A DNA stretch of 64,000 nt from Syntrophomonas sp. UBA5314. Its GTDB lineage: Bacteria; Bacillota; Syntrophomonadia; Syntrophomonadales; Syntrophomonadaceae. A program made the translations under genes and the position numbers. Below, piece by piece: positions 8,794-18,229 of this stretch (its first letter is position 1; the number at the start of each line of letters is the position of its first letter). Under the pieces are notes generated by a model. It was not told the DNA's origin and did no database searches. It saw only the letters and a program-made list of their open reading frames with translations. The DNA lies in the NCBI GenBank assembly GCA_002410325.1, contig DHRK01000018.1, positions 74,078-138,077 of the forward strand, written 5' to 3'.

Positions 8794-9669
8794 CTACCCT
8801 TCCCCAATAAGCCTTCCTTTAAGACCGGTGGAGACGGCTTCTAAAATCATGGCGCAGGCTAAAATCAAGTAGGTGATCATTCCCACCTCGCCCAGGTCAA
8901 AGTAGAACTCACTGGCCATGAAGAGTTCGAAACCGATTCCGGCCGCTCCGGCTGCCGCACCCATGGCTACGGCATTGCCAAAATTTATTTCAAAGCGCAT
9001 GAATGTCCAGGAAATGAGATAGCTCAGGGAAGCGGGCAGGACCGCCTGGGATACAATCTGCCACCAATTGGCTCCACTGGCTTTAAGCGCTTCTATTGTC
9101 CCGGCGTCAAGATCCTCAAAAGATTCTGAATAGGCTTTGGTCAAATAGCTGACTGAATGAAAAGTCATGCCGATCACGGCGGCGGCACTGCCGAGGCCCG
9201 CCGCTACCGCAAATATTAAAACCCATAGAATAGTGGGTACAGCTCTGATGAACGCAATGATCCCCTTAACCAGGTTTGTAAGCATAGGGTTGGAAAGATT
9301 CCGGGCCGCCAGCAGCCCTAAAAACAACGCAATAATACCGCCCAGCACGGTTGTCAAAAAGGCCAGCCCTAAAGTGATTAAGAGCTGATATAAGGCTTGT
9401 CCAATATTCAAATGGGGTGAGTGCGGCTTGGAAAACATGGTTTTAAAGTTGGCCAGAGTATCGGTCAATCCCTTTAGCAGGTCAATATTCTTATAGTCCA
9501 TGGTCAACAGGGCATATATAGTCAAACCGGACAACAGCAAAAGCACCATTCCCATCAGCAGGGACGCTTTATTCACCACCCGTATGCTTTTAACCCGGGC
9601 CGGTCTTTCTGGCTTCTCTTCGCTGCCGCGGTTCTGGGAATACTCGTTTAAGGATGCTTCCAACTGCAT
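8794..9669 (-). CDS. phnE: Phosphonate ABC transporter permease (second PhnE)
   Basis: The 291-residue integral membrane protein has five to six hydrophobic segments and a binding-protein-dependent permease loop in the region EALKASGANWWQIVSQAVLP, as in PhnE. The N-terminal 50 residues are charged and precede the first membrane span. Its ATG shares a base with the stop of the preceding permease gene (TAATG), so the two are translationally coupled and presumably form a heterodimer that works with PhnC and PhnD. Confidence 0.9.
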   Translation of the reverse strand: MQLEASLNEYSQNRGSEEKPERPARVKSIRVVNKASLLMGMVLLLLSGLTIYALLTMDYKNIDLLKGLTDTLANFKTMFSKPHSPHLNIGQALYQLLITLGLAFLTTVLGGIIALFLGLLAARNLSNPMLTNLVKGIIAFIRAVPTILWVLIFAVAAGLGSAAAVIGMTFHSVSYLTKAYSESFEDLDAGTIEALKASGANWWQIVSQAVLPASLSYLISWTFMRFEINFGNAVAMGAAAGAAGIGFELFMASEFYFDLGEVGMITYLILACAMILEAVSTGLKGRLIGEG

Positions 9670-10454
9670 TATAAAATCACCCTTCGCACGTAATTGGACA
9701 GGCCTTCTATGGCGATAACGGTCAAGACGATAGTCAGTACCACCAGGCTGGCGGCGTGATAATTCAGGCTTTTGTAATACAGTTCAAAGGCAAAGCCAAT
9801 TCCGCTGCCGGTGAGTATCCCCACCAGAGTGGCGTCTCTGATATTGGTCTCGACCATGTAAAGCAGCCAGCTGATCATAAGGGGCAGGCTGCAGGGCAGC
9901 ACCGCTTGAAATATAATCTGCCCATAGCTGGCCCCGGTAGCTGACAATGCCTCAACCGAGTGGCTGCTAACCTCGTCTATGGTTTCAATAAACGCCCGGG
10001 TTAAGAAACCCAGGGAGCCGCAGAACAAGGCTAAATACCCGGTCAGGGGACTCTGGCTGAAGGCCAGCATCAAAATCATGGCCCAGGCGGCCAGCGGCAT
10101 ATTGCGAAAAAAGGAAGCCGTCCCCCGGCTGATAACGCTAAACAGCGGGTTGCGCCTGGTGCTGCGTGAACCGCCCAGGGCCAGCAGCAAGGCAAAGATC
10201 GCGGCCGTAGTAGTTGCCGCGACGGATATCAGTATGGTTTCCTTGAGTTTTACCAGGATAGCAGGCAGCTTGACTAGCGATGGGGCGTCCGGATAAAAAT
10301 TGGCCGCTCCCCAGCGCAGCGCTTCGAATATGCTGGTAAAACCCTTGACCACGTCATATTCGGTGATGATCACCGAGCCCGCGCTTAACAGGGCCAACAA
10401 GGAAAAGAAGCCCAACGAACGCCGCCGCTTCCGGACGAAGACATCAACTGGCAT
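9669..10454 (-). CDS. phnE: Phosphonate ABC transporter permease (first PhnE)
   Basis: The 261-residue permease has several membrane spans and the transport loop VEALSATGASYGQIIFQAVL. I place the start at ATG 10454 (MPVDVFVRKRRR) because a G-rich ribosome binding site sits just upstream; an in-frame ATG lies at 10472. The start overlaps the end of phnC by 11 bases. It probably pairs with the second PhnE to import phosphonates. Confidence 0.88.
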   Translation of the reverse strand: MPVDVFVRKRRRSLGFFSLLALLSAGSVIITEYDVVKGFTSIFEALRWGAANFYPDAPSLVKLPAILVKLKETILISVAATTTAAIFALLLALGGSRSTRRNPLFSVISRGTASFFRNMPLAAWAMILMLAFSQSPLTGYLALFCGSLGFLTRAFIETIDEVSSHSVEALSATGASYGQIIFQAVLPCSLPLMISWLLYMVETNIRDATLVGILTGSGIGFAFELYYKSLNYHAASLVVLTIVLTVIAIEGLSNYVRRVIL

Positions 10455-11229
10455 TTCTTTCCCCCAGAGCAATGCTCAGCTCTCTAATTTCGGTTCCATA
10501 AATATCGTAGATCTGATCGACAAACAGCTTCTCGGGAAGGCTGTTGAATGCCACCCGTCCCTCTTTGATTCCTATGATCCGGTCCGCATATTTCACGGCG
10601 GTCTGGACCTGGTGCAGGTTGACGACCACCGTAATCTTCATCTGGTCACAGATATTGCGCAGGTGATCCATGATGATCCTGGCCGCATTGGGGTCCAGAG
10701 AGGCGATGGGTTCATCGCACAGAATCAGACTGGGATTTTGCACCAGAGCCCGGCCGATTCCAACCCGCTGCTTTTGCCCGCCGCTCAACTGGTCGCAGCG
10801 CTGGTAAACGTGGTCCGTCAAACCCAGGATGTCAATGATCTGAAAGGCCTGCCGTTTCTCTTCTTCGGTGTAGCGCCCCAGAACGCCGGATATGGTTGAT
10901 TTATAGCCCAGGCGGCCATGGAGTATGTTTTCAATTACGGTCAAGCGATCAACCAGGTTGTAATGCTGAAAGACCATGCCGATCCTGGTTCTTATGCGGC
11001 GCAGTTCATGTTTATTGGCCTTAAGCACATCGCTGCCGGCAAAGATCACTTCGCCGCCGGTCGCTTCGATCATTCGATTGATGCACCGCAAAAGCGTTGA
11101 TTTACCGGCGCCGGACGGCCCAATAACGGCTACGAACTCACCCTCTTGCACATTAAAACTGATATCATTCAAGGCCGGTGTCGATTTGTTATAATATTTG
11201 GTCAGGTTTTTGATCTCCAGTAAACTCAT
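10444..11229 (-). CDS. phnC: Phosphonate ABC transporter ATP-binding protein
   Basis: The 261-residue ATPase starts MSLLEIKNLTKYY. It has Walker A GPSGAGKST, the Q-loop MVFQHYNLV, the ABC signature LSGGQKQRVGIGRALV and Walker B LILCDEPIASLD. AAAGGGGAAG lies before ATG 11229. The open frame continues 62 codons upstream into phnD, but those residues are not PhnC-like. Together with PhnD and two PhnE proteins it forms the importer of the operon. Confidence 0.93.
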   Translation of the reverse strand: MSLLEIKNLTKYYNKSTPALNDISFNVQEGEFVAVIGPSGAGKSTLLRCINRMIEATGGEVIFAGSDVLKANKHELRRIRTRIGMVFQHYNLVDRLTVIENILHGRLGYKSTISGVLGRYTEEEKRQAFQIIDILGLTDHVYQRCDQLSGGQKQRVGIGRALVQNPSLILCDEPIASLDPNAARIIMDHLRNICDQMKITVVVNLHQVQTAVKYADRIIGIKEGRVAFNSLPEKLFVDQIYDIYGTEIRELSIALGERNAS

Positions 11230-11250
11230 AGGCTTCCCCTTTCTCGTGTA

Positions 11251-11281
11251 GGGAGAGGCATTGAAAGGCCCTGCCTCTCCC
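11251..11281 (-). other. Intercistronic hairpin between phnD and phnC
   Basis: GGGAGAGGCA (11251-11260) pairs perfectly with TGCCTCTCCC (11272-11281). No T-run follows on the minus strand, so transcription should continue into phnC. It probably protects the upstream phnD message, giving more binding protein than ATPase. Confidence 0.6.
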
Positions 11282-11308
11282 GGCACTCGCACCGCATGAT
11301 CCGGGTGC

Positions 11309-12352
11309 TTATTTACTGAGGTCTCGAATCGGTTGATACCAGGCGTCATCGACTTTGACGAAACGCTGCGGCTGTTTGAAACCGAGTCCTTTGTTTTTTG
11401 AGTCTTTGGGCACAAAGATCAACGGGTTGTTGGCCACCTCATCCGAAGTAAGCAAGGCCGTTATTTTATCAATGGTTTCTCGCTCCAGGGCACCGCTGTT
11501 TACAATAATAGGCGCATTCATTACCGGTATGGATTCTATTACTACAAACTGAGCACCACCCAGTTTGTCAAAGGGGGCGGCGGCATCCTTTTTGACGGTG
11601 TACACGGCTCCTTTGGCGTTGTCTTGGCCTTCGCTCAATTCAACATAATTAACCACATCTATATCATCAACTGCGGCCACATCGGCTTTGTCGCTAAGCA
11701 GATTGACCAGCGACAACTGGTGCGAACCGCCAAACAGCACCTGGCTGAAGAATTTATCGGATCCGCCTTCCAGCAGGTCTTCGTCCTTGAGACTCTTCCA
11801 TTTATCCTGTTTGGAAAAATACGAAATTATAGCGGCCGAAGGCACCTTGAAGCCGGAAGTCGAGCTGTTGGAAACAAAGGACATCTTCTTGCCGGGCAGG
11901 TTGTCAATGGCATATCCGGAACCGGATTTGTATTGCTCCTCATTGCCCTTTTTCACCAGTATCCGGCTGTAATACATGGCGTCTTTTAAGGTTCCGGAAT
12001 CTCCGCTATAGGTCACCATGGGAATTACCTGGGCGTTTTTGTCATGGGCCATTATGTACTGCTGGGCTCCGCAGTAGGCTATCTGCGCATTGCCGCTGGC
12101 TATGGCCTCGATGAGAATCGCGTAATCAGTAGTCAGTCTGTCTTCAACTTTTTTCCCGGTAGCTTTTTCAATGATTTTTCCGACTTCGGCCCGAACCTCT
12201 TTAAAGTCATCTCCCGAGTTGTTGGGCAGCCAGGCGATAGTGACAGTGTCGGCTTCTTTTACCTTGCCTCCGGTTGTAGAGCTTGAGCTGCAGCCCATGG
12301 CTATGATGGCTAGCAGCAAAACCAGTACGCTCAAAAATGATATTCTCTTCAT
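11309..12352 (-). CDS. phnD: Phosphonate ABC transporter substrate-binding lipoprotein
   Basis: The 347-residue protein has a lipoprotein signal peptide (hydrophobic core residues 5-18, lipobox AMGC with Cys21) and a type II periplasmic binding fold of the PhnD/PtxB group. IAWLPNNSGDDF opens the fold and a YCGAQQYIMAH segment follows. GAAGGAGAGGG precedes the ATG. It should sit on the outer face of the membrane and deliver phosphonate or a related oxyanion to the permease. The gene lies between phnM and phnC. Confidence 0.92.
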   Translation of the reverse strand: MKRISFLSVLVLLLAIIAMGCSSSSTTGGKVKEADTVTIAWLPNNSGDDFKEVRAEVGKIIEKATGKKVEDRLTTDYAILIEAIASGNAQIAYCGAQQYIMAHDKNAQVIPMVTYSGDSGTLKDAMYYSRILVKKGNEEQYKSGSGYAIDNLPGKKMSFVSNSSTSGFKVPSAAIISYFSKQDKWKSLKDEDLLEGGSDKFFSQVLFGGSHQLSLVNLLSDKADVAAVDDIDVVNYVELSEGQDNAKGAVYTVKKDAAAPFDKLGGAQFVVIESIPVMNAPIIVNSGALERETIDKITALLTSDEVANNPLIFVPKDSKNKGLGFKQPQRFVKVDDAWYQPIRDLSK

Positions 12353-12413
12353 TAAAAATCCCTCTCCTTCTCAGTTTGTCATTTAATCTGATAACTTGAC
12401 CGCCTTCCCCCCT

Positions 12414-13610
12414 TTATGCGCTCTGTTCCCGGGCCTCATCCTGCTTTACCCGGTAATTGACCGCGTATACCAGGACTCCGTCGACGATGGTGTGAGTAAC
12501 TACCGGCCTTCCGCCGCGGGTGTTGACGATGATCAGGTCAGCCTGCTTCCCCTCTTCCAGGCTTCCCAGTCCGCTCAAGCCGGCGGCCCGGGCCGGGTTT
12601 AAGCTGGCCATGCTGACCGCCTCGCAAAGGGACAGGTGTTCGGTTCCGAGCTTAAACACCGCGTGCAACAGGGCCGGCGGATAGTAATCGGAACAGATCA
12701 GGTTGGCATTGCCCTCCAGAATGGCGTCTAACGCCCGCATGGCCTTGCCGGTCGACCCGTTGCGAACTATATTGGGCGCGCCTACGCATACGTCGTTGCC
12801 CAGGCGGCGGGCGCAAAGAACCGCTTCCAGGTGGACCGGAAACTCATTGATGGTCACTCCCCGCTCCTGATAGAAAGCTACTTTGGCCGGTGAATCATCG
12901 TCGTGGGAAGCCATGGGAATCTGGTTGGCGACAGCCGCTTGGCGCAGCTTTTCTATAGTAGCCGGGGACATCCGGCGCCCCTTCTCTTTGGCGGCCAGAA
13001 CCTGTTCGATCTGCGCGAAAGGCAGGTGGTAGGTCTTCTCCATGTACCTGCGGTAGTCATCAACGGTTGGATACTGGCCCTGGCCCGGAGTGTGATCCAT
13101 AAAGGACAGGAGTGAGGCCATCCCATCTTCCAGCAGTTCCTTGACCGTGTCCACTCCGGGGAAATTGGTTATTTCGAAGCGGATATGGACTTTGTTGCGA
13201 ATCATGGTTCGGTGGCGGCTGGCGTCGACTATCCGGCGTATAATCCAGGCCGCGTTGGCGTCTTCGCGCACCCCCCATTCCGCCCCGGCCAGAGAAAAGG
13301 AATGAAACATGGTGGTAATCCCCTGACCGGCCAGTTTTTTTTCCAGCTCGACAAAAGCCAGGTCGGGATCGAAATAGGCTCCCGGCCGAGGTTCAATTTC
13401 TTTTTCTATGGCATCGCTGTGAATGTCGATAAAGCCGGGCAGAAGGTAGGACCCTTCCGCGTCGATTATATCTCCCATATCGGCGCCCCGGTTTTCACTG
13501 CGCCGGTTTATTTTATCAATGCACCCTTCCTCGACAATCAACTGACCCTGCGGTATTATCCGGTCGGGCATCACTATCTGGGCATTGGTGATTAAAACTC
13601 TGTTTTTCAT
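12414..13610 (-). CDS. phnM: Alpha-D-ribose 1-methylphosphonate 5-triphosphate diphosphatase
   Basis: The 398-residue amidohydrolase-fold enzyme has the metal motif GFIDIHSDAIEKEIEPRPG, later ASHDDDS and ICSDYYPPALL. PhnM removes pyrophosphate from the triphosphate intermediate made by the C-P lyase complex. The ATG overlaps the stop of phnL (ATGA), so they are coupled. Length and motifs are typical for the family. Confidence 0.93.
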   Translation of the reverse strand: MKNRVLITNAQIVMPDRIIPQGQLIVEEGCIDKINRRSENRGADMGDIIDAEGSYLLPGFIDIHSDAIEKEIEPRPGAYFDPDLAFVELEKKLAGQGITTMFHSFSLAGAEWGVREDANAAWIIRRIVDASRHRTMIRNKVHIRFEITNFPGVDTVKELLEDGMASLLSFMDHTPGQGQYPTVDDYRRYMEKTYHLPFAQIEQVLAAKEKGRRMSPATIEKLRQAAVANQIPMASHDDDSPAKVAFYQERGVTINEFPVHLEAVLCARRLGNDVCVGAPNIVRNGSTGKAMRALDAILEGNANLICSDYYPPALLHAVFKLGTEHLSLCEAVSMASLNPARAAGLSGLGSLEEGKQADLIIVNTRGGRPVVTHTIVDGVLVYAVNYRVKQDEAREQSA

Positions 13611-14338
13611 ATGATTTCAGCCACCTTCCGCGTATTGCCCTGACCGGAATTCATGACAAACACCCGGTCAGCCAGCTTTCTCATGGATTCCAGGTCATGG
13701 AATATTCCCACCACCGTGGTACCGCTTCCTTTAAGCTCCTTTAGGGCTTTAACCACCGTCTGCCTGGTATCCGCGTCCAGCGATGCGGTCGGTTCGTCAA
13801 GCAGCAGCAGGCGCGGGCGGGTTATCATAGCCCGGGCCAGGTTGATCCGCTGCTGTTCTCCGCCGCTGAAAAAGGAAGGATAGGCTTCCCAGTGACTGCG
13901 CTCTATGTTCATCATCTTTAAATACTCGGCGGCTTCCCGGCGGGCCCGGGTCAATTCCCAACCCTTGCGGAGCAGTCCTTCGCTGACCAGGTCCAGGGCC
14001 GGAACCCGGGGTATTACCCGCAAGAACTGGCTTACGTAGGCTATTTCCGATTTCCTCAAAGCCAAAATTTCCTGCTCCGGCACCCGGCAGAGGTCTACCA
14101 GTCTCTGATCGCCGGTTCGATAGAGGATGCTTCCCGCGTCGGCCAAATAGGTTCGATAAATGCACTTGATAATGGTGGACTTGCCGGAGCCGCTGGGCCC
14201 GCAAATAGCCAGAAACTCACCCTGCCGGACCAGCAGGTTTACATCCTCGCATCCGACTATGGTTTTGGAGTCCAGGGCGATAAGCTTGAAGTTTTTAAAC
14301 AGGCTTTTTATCCTGAGAATCTCAACTCTCTCCTCCAT
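13607..14338 (-). CDS. phnL: C-P lyase ABC-type subunit PhnL
   Basis: The 243-residue ABC ATPase has Walker A GPSGSGKST, signature FSGGEQQRINLARAM and Walker B LLLLDEPTASLD. In characterised systems PhnL acts with PhnG-H-I to couple phosphonate to ATP-derived ribose, and it is not a transporter. AAGGAGG precedes the ATG. Position between phnK and phnM is the usual one. Confidence 0.92.
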   Translation of the reverse strand: MEERVEILRIKSLFKNFKLIALDSKTIVGCEDVNLLVRQGEFLAICGPSGSGKSTIIKCIYRTYLADAGSILYRTGDQRLVDLCRVPEQEILALRKSEIAYVSQFLRVIPRVPALDLVSEGLLRKGWELTRARREAAEYLKMMNIERSHWEAYPSFFSGGEQQRINLARAMITRPRLLLLDEPTASLDADTRQTVVKALKELKGSGTTVVGIFHDLESMRKLADRVFVMNSGQGNTRKVAEII

Positions 14339-14352
14339 TTGTTCTAACCTCC

Positions 14353-15198
14353 TTACAGCATGGAATTGACCAGCAGTTGGGTATAGGCGTGATGGGGGTC
14401 TTCCAGTATCTGGTCGGTCAGGCCGGACTCGACGATGCAGCCGTTTTTCATCACCAGGGTTCGGTCGGCCAGCATTCTGATAACCGCCAGATCGTGGGAA
14501 ACCACCAGCATGCTGATGCCCAAATCGCGCTGAATTTCTTTAATGAGATCCAGAACCCGGGCCTGCACGGAAACGTCCAGGCCGGTGGTAATCTCATCCA
14601 GAAGCAGTATGTTGGGATTGTTGGCCAGGGCTTTGGCAATTTGCACCCGCTGCTGCATCCCTCCGCTGAAATTGACGGGAAGATCATCCATACGGGCCAG
14701 CGGCACTTCGGTGCGGGACAACAGTTCAGACGCCCGCTGGCGAATAAATCCGTAATTGTATATTTCAGCGGTGAGAAGCTTTTCGGCCACGTTGCCCCCG
14801 GCTGTAAAATTGGGTTTAATCCCCATGAGCGGGTTTTGATAGACCATCCCCAGGAAGTGGTTGCGTATGCGGCGCTGCTGCTGGGATGACTCCGCCAAAA
14901 TATTGCTCCTGCCGCCATCATAAGCATCAAGGTAGGCGGCTCCCGAGGTAACCGGCTGGTCAAAATACAGGCAGCGCACCAGGGTGGTTTTGCCGGAGCC
15001 GCTTTCTCCGACTATTCCCAGTATCTCGCCTTTAAACAGATTCAGGCTGATCCCGTGGCAGGCCACCAGGCTGCGGCAGCGCGGGCAGATGTTGCGCTCG
15101 TGTTCGGGGCCGGTCAGGCTAAAACACTCGGGACAGCCCTTTCCATATACCTTGTAGAGGTCTGTTACCTGAAGGGCATGCGCTTGATCAGACATCAT
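14353..15198 (-). CDS. phnK: C-P lyase ABC-type subunit PhnK with Cys-rich insertion
   Basis: The 281-residue ABC ATPase has Walker A GESGSGKTT, signature FSGGMQQRVQIAKAL and Walker B LLLDEITTGLD. PhnK docks on PhnJ in the core complex. Between the first strand and Walker A it has about 30 extra residues carrying CPEC and CPRC pairs plus a further Cys, which look like a zinc ribbon. Enterobacterial PhnK lacks this, as far as I recall. Two ATG codons (15198, 15195) follow GGAGG; either could start translation. The start overlaps phnJ by 11 bases. Confidence 0.9.
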   Translation of the reverse strand: MMSDQAHALQVTDLYKVYGKGCPECFSLTGPEHERNICPRCRSLVACHGISLNLFKGEILGIVGESGSGKTTLVRCLYFDQPVTSGAAYLDAYDGGRSNILAESSQQQRRIRNHFLGMVYQNPLMGIKPNFTAGGNVAEKLLTAEIYNYGFIRQRASELLSRTEVPLARMDDLPVNFSGGMQQRVQIAKALANNPNILLLDEITTGLDVSVQARVLDLIKEIQRDLGISMLVVSHDLAVIRMLADRTLVMKNGCIVESGLTDQILEDPHHAYTQLLVNSML

Positions 15199-16069
15199 CG
15201 TTAACCTCCCTGGACTTTATCCGTTTGTCGCAATAGCTGCTGTCCGAGCAGATGTAGAGCTTTTCGCCGGACACGCTGTCGTATATTTCGTTCATATAGT
15301 TGTCACTGGAGCCGCAGCGGCTGCAGCGCATGCCGTGAAAATCTTCGACCCGGAAGCGATGATCCTCAAATTCCAGGGGTTCGACCCTGGTGTAGGGAGG
15401 CACCGCATAGATTCTCTTTTCCCGGCCGGCTCCAAAGAGAAACAAGGTTTCAGCCAGGTGCAGCTTCGGCACATCCCAGCGCGGTATGGGCGAGGGATCG
15501 ATTAAATAGCGGCCGTTGACCAGTGACGGGTAGCGGGCTCCCAGGGTGATTTCCCCCCATTGGACAATGTCTTCGTAAAGCATGACCAGCATCCGGCTGT
15601 AGTCCATTTCCGCATGCATTTCCCGGGTCTTTATCATACTGGGCTCGACAAAACGCAGCGGTTCGGGTATGGGGACCTGCAGGACCAGGATTTGTTCCTC
15701 GCCCAGGGGCTCTTCGGGGATGCGGTGGCGGGTCTGGACGATAGTGGCTTCCAGGGTGTCGTAGGTCGTTTTGACCCCGGTGGTTTTAACCAGCAGGTTT
15801 CTGAGATTCACGGCATTTACCCCGCCGTCGCAGCCCTGGTCAATGACCTTTAGTACATCGCCGGGCCCGATTATCGACATGCTTATCTGCAGCCCCCCGG
15901 TCCCCCATCCCCTGGCTATAGGCAGTTCCGGCGAAGAGAAAGGCACCTGGCATCCGGGAATGGCAATGGCTTTGAGGATTTTACGCCGGATTTCACGCTT
16001 GGTATTTTCGTTTAAGTAGGCGAAAGCATAGGCTTTATACTTCGCACTGGCTCCGTTCTTATTCATCAC
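15188..16069 (-). CDS. phnJ: Alpha-D-ribose 1-methylphosphonate 5-phosphate C-P lyase
   Basis: This is the radical-SAM-type C-P bond-cleaving subunit, 293 residues. The C-terminal cysteines follow the spacing C-x2-C-x21-C-x5-C (CSRC, then ICSD, then YC), matching the cluster and thiyl-radical cysteines of E. coli PhnJ. The Gly-containing IPGCQVPF motif near residue 40 is also present, as is GWGTGG. The enzyme yields methane or another alkane and the cyclic ribose phosphate. It overlaps phnI by 11 bases. Confidence 0.95.
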   Translation of the reverse strand: MMNKNGASAKYKAYAFAYLNENTKREIRRKILKAIAIPGCQVPFSSPELPIARGWGTGGLQISMSIIGPGDVLKVIDQGCDGGVNAVNLRNLLVKTTGVKTTYDTLEATIVQTRHRIPEEPLGEEQILVLQVPIPEPLRFVEPSMIKTREMHAEMDYSRMLVMLYEDIVQWGEITLGARYPSLVNGRYLIDPSPIPRWDVPKLHLAETLFLFGAGREKRIYAVPPYTRVEPLEFEDHRFRVEDFHGMRCSRCGSSDNYMNEIYDSVSGEKLYICSDSSYCDKRIKSREVNDDV

Positions 16070-17153
16070 CGCGCTCCTTTGACTGGCTTTGGGCGGCCCG
16101 CAGGCGGTCCAGAGTGGATTGAAAAGTCACGTAATGGGGAAGCTTCCAATGAGCCACAAAGCCGGATGCTTCTATACCGTCGGTATGATAGAGAACATAT
16201 TCCTCATCCTCGGCCGGAGTCTTATCCATGGCCCGGCTGCGGGTGGAAACGTCTAAAATTCCCATCGATATGGCTTTTATTTCGTTGTGCCCGAAACACA
16301 GGCCATAACCCAGGGCAAAGCGGGGCTGGCTGTTTTTATCGTCACCCGTATAGCTGGTTATCATCTCAGCTTCGGTGAGCAAAATCCGGCCCAGGTAAAC
16401 GGGCTCTCCAAGTTCGCGCCGGTCAATATATACCGGAACATATCCCACCCGCAGTTCACCTATATAGGGGTGCACCTCTCCATAACCGCGGCTGACACTG
16501 TAGGCCAGGGCCATCATCGATCCCGTCTCAGCCCGGGCCAGGGACTGAAGCTTGGCCGATCGGGAACAGGGAAAAATAATGCCCTGACGGGTTATATCAT
16601 CAATGTGAGGATTTCCGGCCGGCGCCTCGGCCAGCAGATTTTCCCGCCTCAGGAAATCGATTATTTTGGGAAAACGGTCCGGCATCTCCCCTTCCGAGAA
16701 GCGGCTTTCCAGCTCGCGAATGACGGCGGCCAGTTCTGAATCGCTCTCTTTAAGCAAGGTGAAATCCAGCAGGCGCTGGGTATAGTCGCGGGTGGGGCCC
16801 AGGATCTGGCCGCCCGGCACCTCCTGGAAAGTGGCCGAGATCCTCCTGATTACCTGCATTTCAGAGGTGTCAAGGGCCATTGCATAGTAGCGGCGCGATT
16901 GAGTAGCGCGAAAGGCCCGGATGGCCAGAGAGGCTTCCAACGAATCGCCTTCGGCCTGTTTCAGGGCCAGGGCGGCCAGGGTGGGGGCATACAGGGAACC
17001 TTCGCCCATCACTTTATCAACCGCCAGCCGCATTTGATCGCGAATTTGCTCGACCTCCAGAGGCCGCGAGCCCCCCTTTAAACGGTAATAGCGCAGTAAG
17101 GCCTCGGCGTTTTCAATGGCCTGCTGGCCTCCGGTCACAGCTACATAGCCCAC
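16059..17153 (-). CDS. phnI: C-P lyase complex subunit PhnI
   Basis: The 364-residue protein is PhnI, the nucleosidase-type subunit that works with PhnG, PhnH and PhnL to make ribose 1-phosphonate triphosphate from ATP and phosphonate. The start is GTG 17153 (MGYVAVTGGQQAIENAEALL), behind GGAGGTG inside the end of phnH. Conserved stretches include GYGEVHPYIGELRVG and a C-terminal FVAHWKLPHYVTFQS. It overlaps its neighbours on both sides. Confidence 0.93.
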   Translation of the reverse strand: MGYVAVTGGQQAIENAEALLRYYRLKGGSRPLEVEQIRDQMRLAVDKVMGEGSLYAPTLAALALKQAEGDSLEASLAIRAFRATQSRRYYAMALDTSEMQVIRRISATFQEVPGGQILGPTRDYTQRLLDFTLLKESDSELAAVIRELESRFSEGEMPDRFPKIIDFLRRENLLAEAPAGNPHIDDITRQGIIFPCSRSAKLQSLARAETGSMMALAYSVSRGYGEVHPYIGELRVGYVPVYIDRRELGEPVYLGRILLTEAEMITSYTGDDKNSQPRFALGYGLCFGHNEIKAISMGILDVSTRSRAMDKTPAEDEEYVLYHTDGIEASGFVAHWKLPHYVTFQSTLDRLRAAQSQSKERGDE

Positions 17154-17764
17154 GAATCAAGCACCTCCCAGGCGAAGTGGTTGGAGCGGGGAATGCCGAT
17201 CATGCTGCCGTCCCGGGCAATAATGAACAGGTCTACCCCCAGCGGGTATTCCCGGTTCAAATGCTTGATGCGCTCCCAGTGGGAGGCGTCCATGCCGTTT
17301 ATATATACCGACCGGGTTTCTTTTATACCCGGTCCTTTAAGCGTTATGCCCGTGTATGAAGCAAGGGGGGCTGCCCCTATCGTATCAACCTGGTAGATCA
17401 GGGTGACGCCTTTTTCCGGCGACAATAATTCTCCCCGGTTGACTGTTAAAAGGTCCGGAATATCATGGGACCCGTCCAGCAATATATATTCCGCCTGCGA
17501 CACCTCATTTTCCAGGGCGTCGGTATTTAATTTGATATATCCGCTCCATTCCTCCTGGCAGGGCAGAACCGCAAAAGAGGTTTCTGAATCCAGCAGGGTC
17601 AAAAGGAGCAACGCGGAATAGGGGGTCAATCCCCAGGGAGGACTAAAGCCCGGATTATTCAGCCGGCCGATCTTGCCCGGCCTGGCCATACAGTCCATAA
17701 TGGTCCGGAAAGCCTCCTGGGTGAGGAAAACCTGGTTGATCTTCATTTCCAGAATTGCTTGCAT
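17141..17764 (-). CDS. phnH: C-P lyase complex subunit PhnH
   Basis: This is PhnH, about 207 residues, the PLP-transferase-like fold subunit of the PhnGHIJ core complex. The segment QEAFRTIMDCMARPGKIGRL near the N-terminus is typical. I place the start at ATG 17764, which is 7 bases after GGAGG; the ATG at 17770 directly abuts the ribosome binding site. It follows phnG with no gap to speak of. Confidence 0.92.
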   Translation of the reverse strand: MQAILEMKINQVFLTQEAFRTIMDCMARPGKIGRLNNPGFSPPWGLTPYSALLLLTLLDSETSFAVLPCQEEWSGYIKLNTDALENEVSQAEYILLDGSHDIPDLLTVNRGELLSPEKGVTLIYQVDTIGAAPLASYTGITLKGPGIKETRSVYINGMDASHWERIKHLNREYPLGVDLFIIARDGSMIGIPRSNHFAWEVLDSWAM

Positions 17765-17766
17765 GC

Positions 17767-18180
17767 TCATCCCTCCATTACGGCAAAATTTACTCTGGTC
17801 GAAGCGATCATGCGTTTTTCCCGTTCCAGTCGCTTTTCTATCTCTTCCCGGGCTTCCCCCAGGAGTTGATTTATTCGTTCCCCTTCAGGCAAATGGCCGT
17901 TTAAGGCCGCATCGATGATCGCATAGGTCAGAGCATGTTCAGGCCGGTCTTCCATGGCCAGGCCATAGCCGCGGTGGCCGTCGATTTCAACCACCGCTTC
18001 CGTAACCAGTACTTCGCCCAGGAAAAACGCACTTTGCTGGGCACTGTCCCGGGCCGGCATCATGACCAAACATGTTTCCGGCTCCTGGATGACTTTCACC
18101 TGGTAATGGGAAGCCAGGTCAGCGCTTATTTCCTCCCACATCGACAGATCGCTTTCCGCCAGTATTTCACGGTAATTCAC
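17767..18180 (-). CDS. phnG: C-P lyase complex subunit PhnG
   Basis: PhnG, 137 residues from GTG 18180 (MNYREILAES), which follows GGAGG by 8 bases. The in-frame GTG at 18195 overlaps that site. The segment VLVTEAVVEIDGHRGYGLAMEDRPEHAL is characteristic of the family. PhnG is part of the hexameric or larger core complex with H, I and J. It is the first structural gene after the regulator, 49 bases downstream. Confidence 0.92.
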   Translation of the reverse strand: MNYREILAESDLSMWEEISADLASHYQVKVIQEPETCLVMMPARDSAQQSAFFLGEVLVTEAVVEIDGHRGYGLAMEDRPEHALTYAIIDAALNGHLPEGERINQLLGEAREEIEKRLEREKRMIASTRVNFAVMEG

Positions 18181-18229
18181 AGATAACACCTCCACTCAAT
18201 TTGAGAAATTACAGGAGTTGGGAACATAC

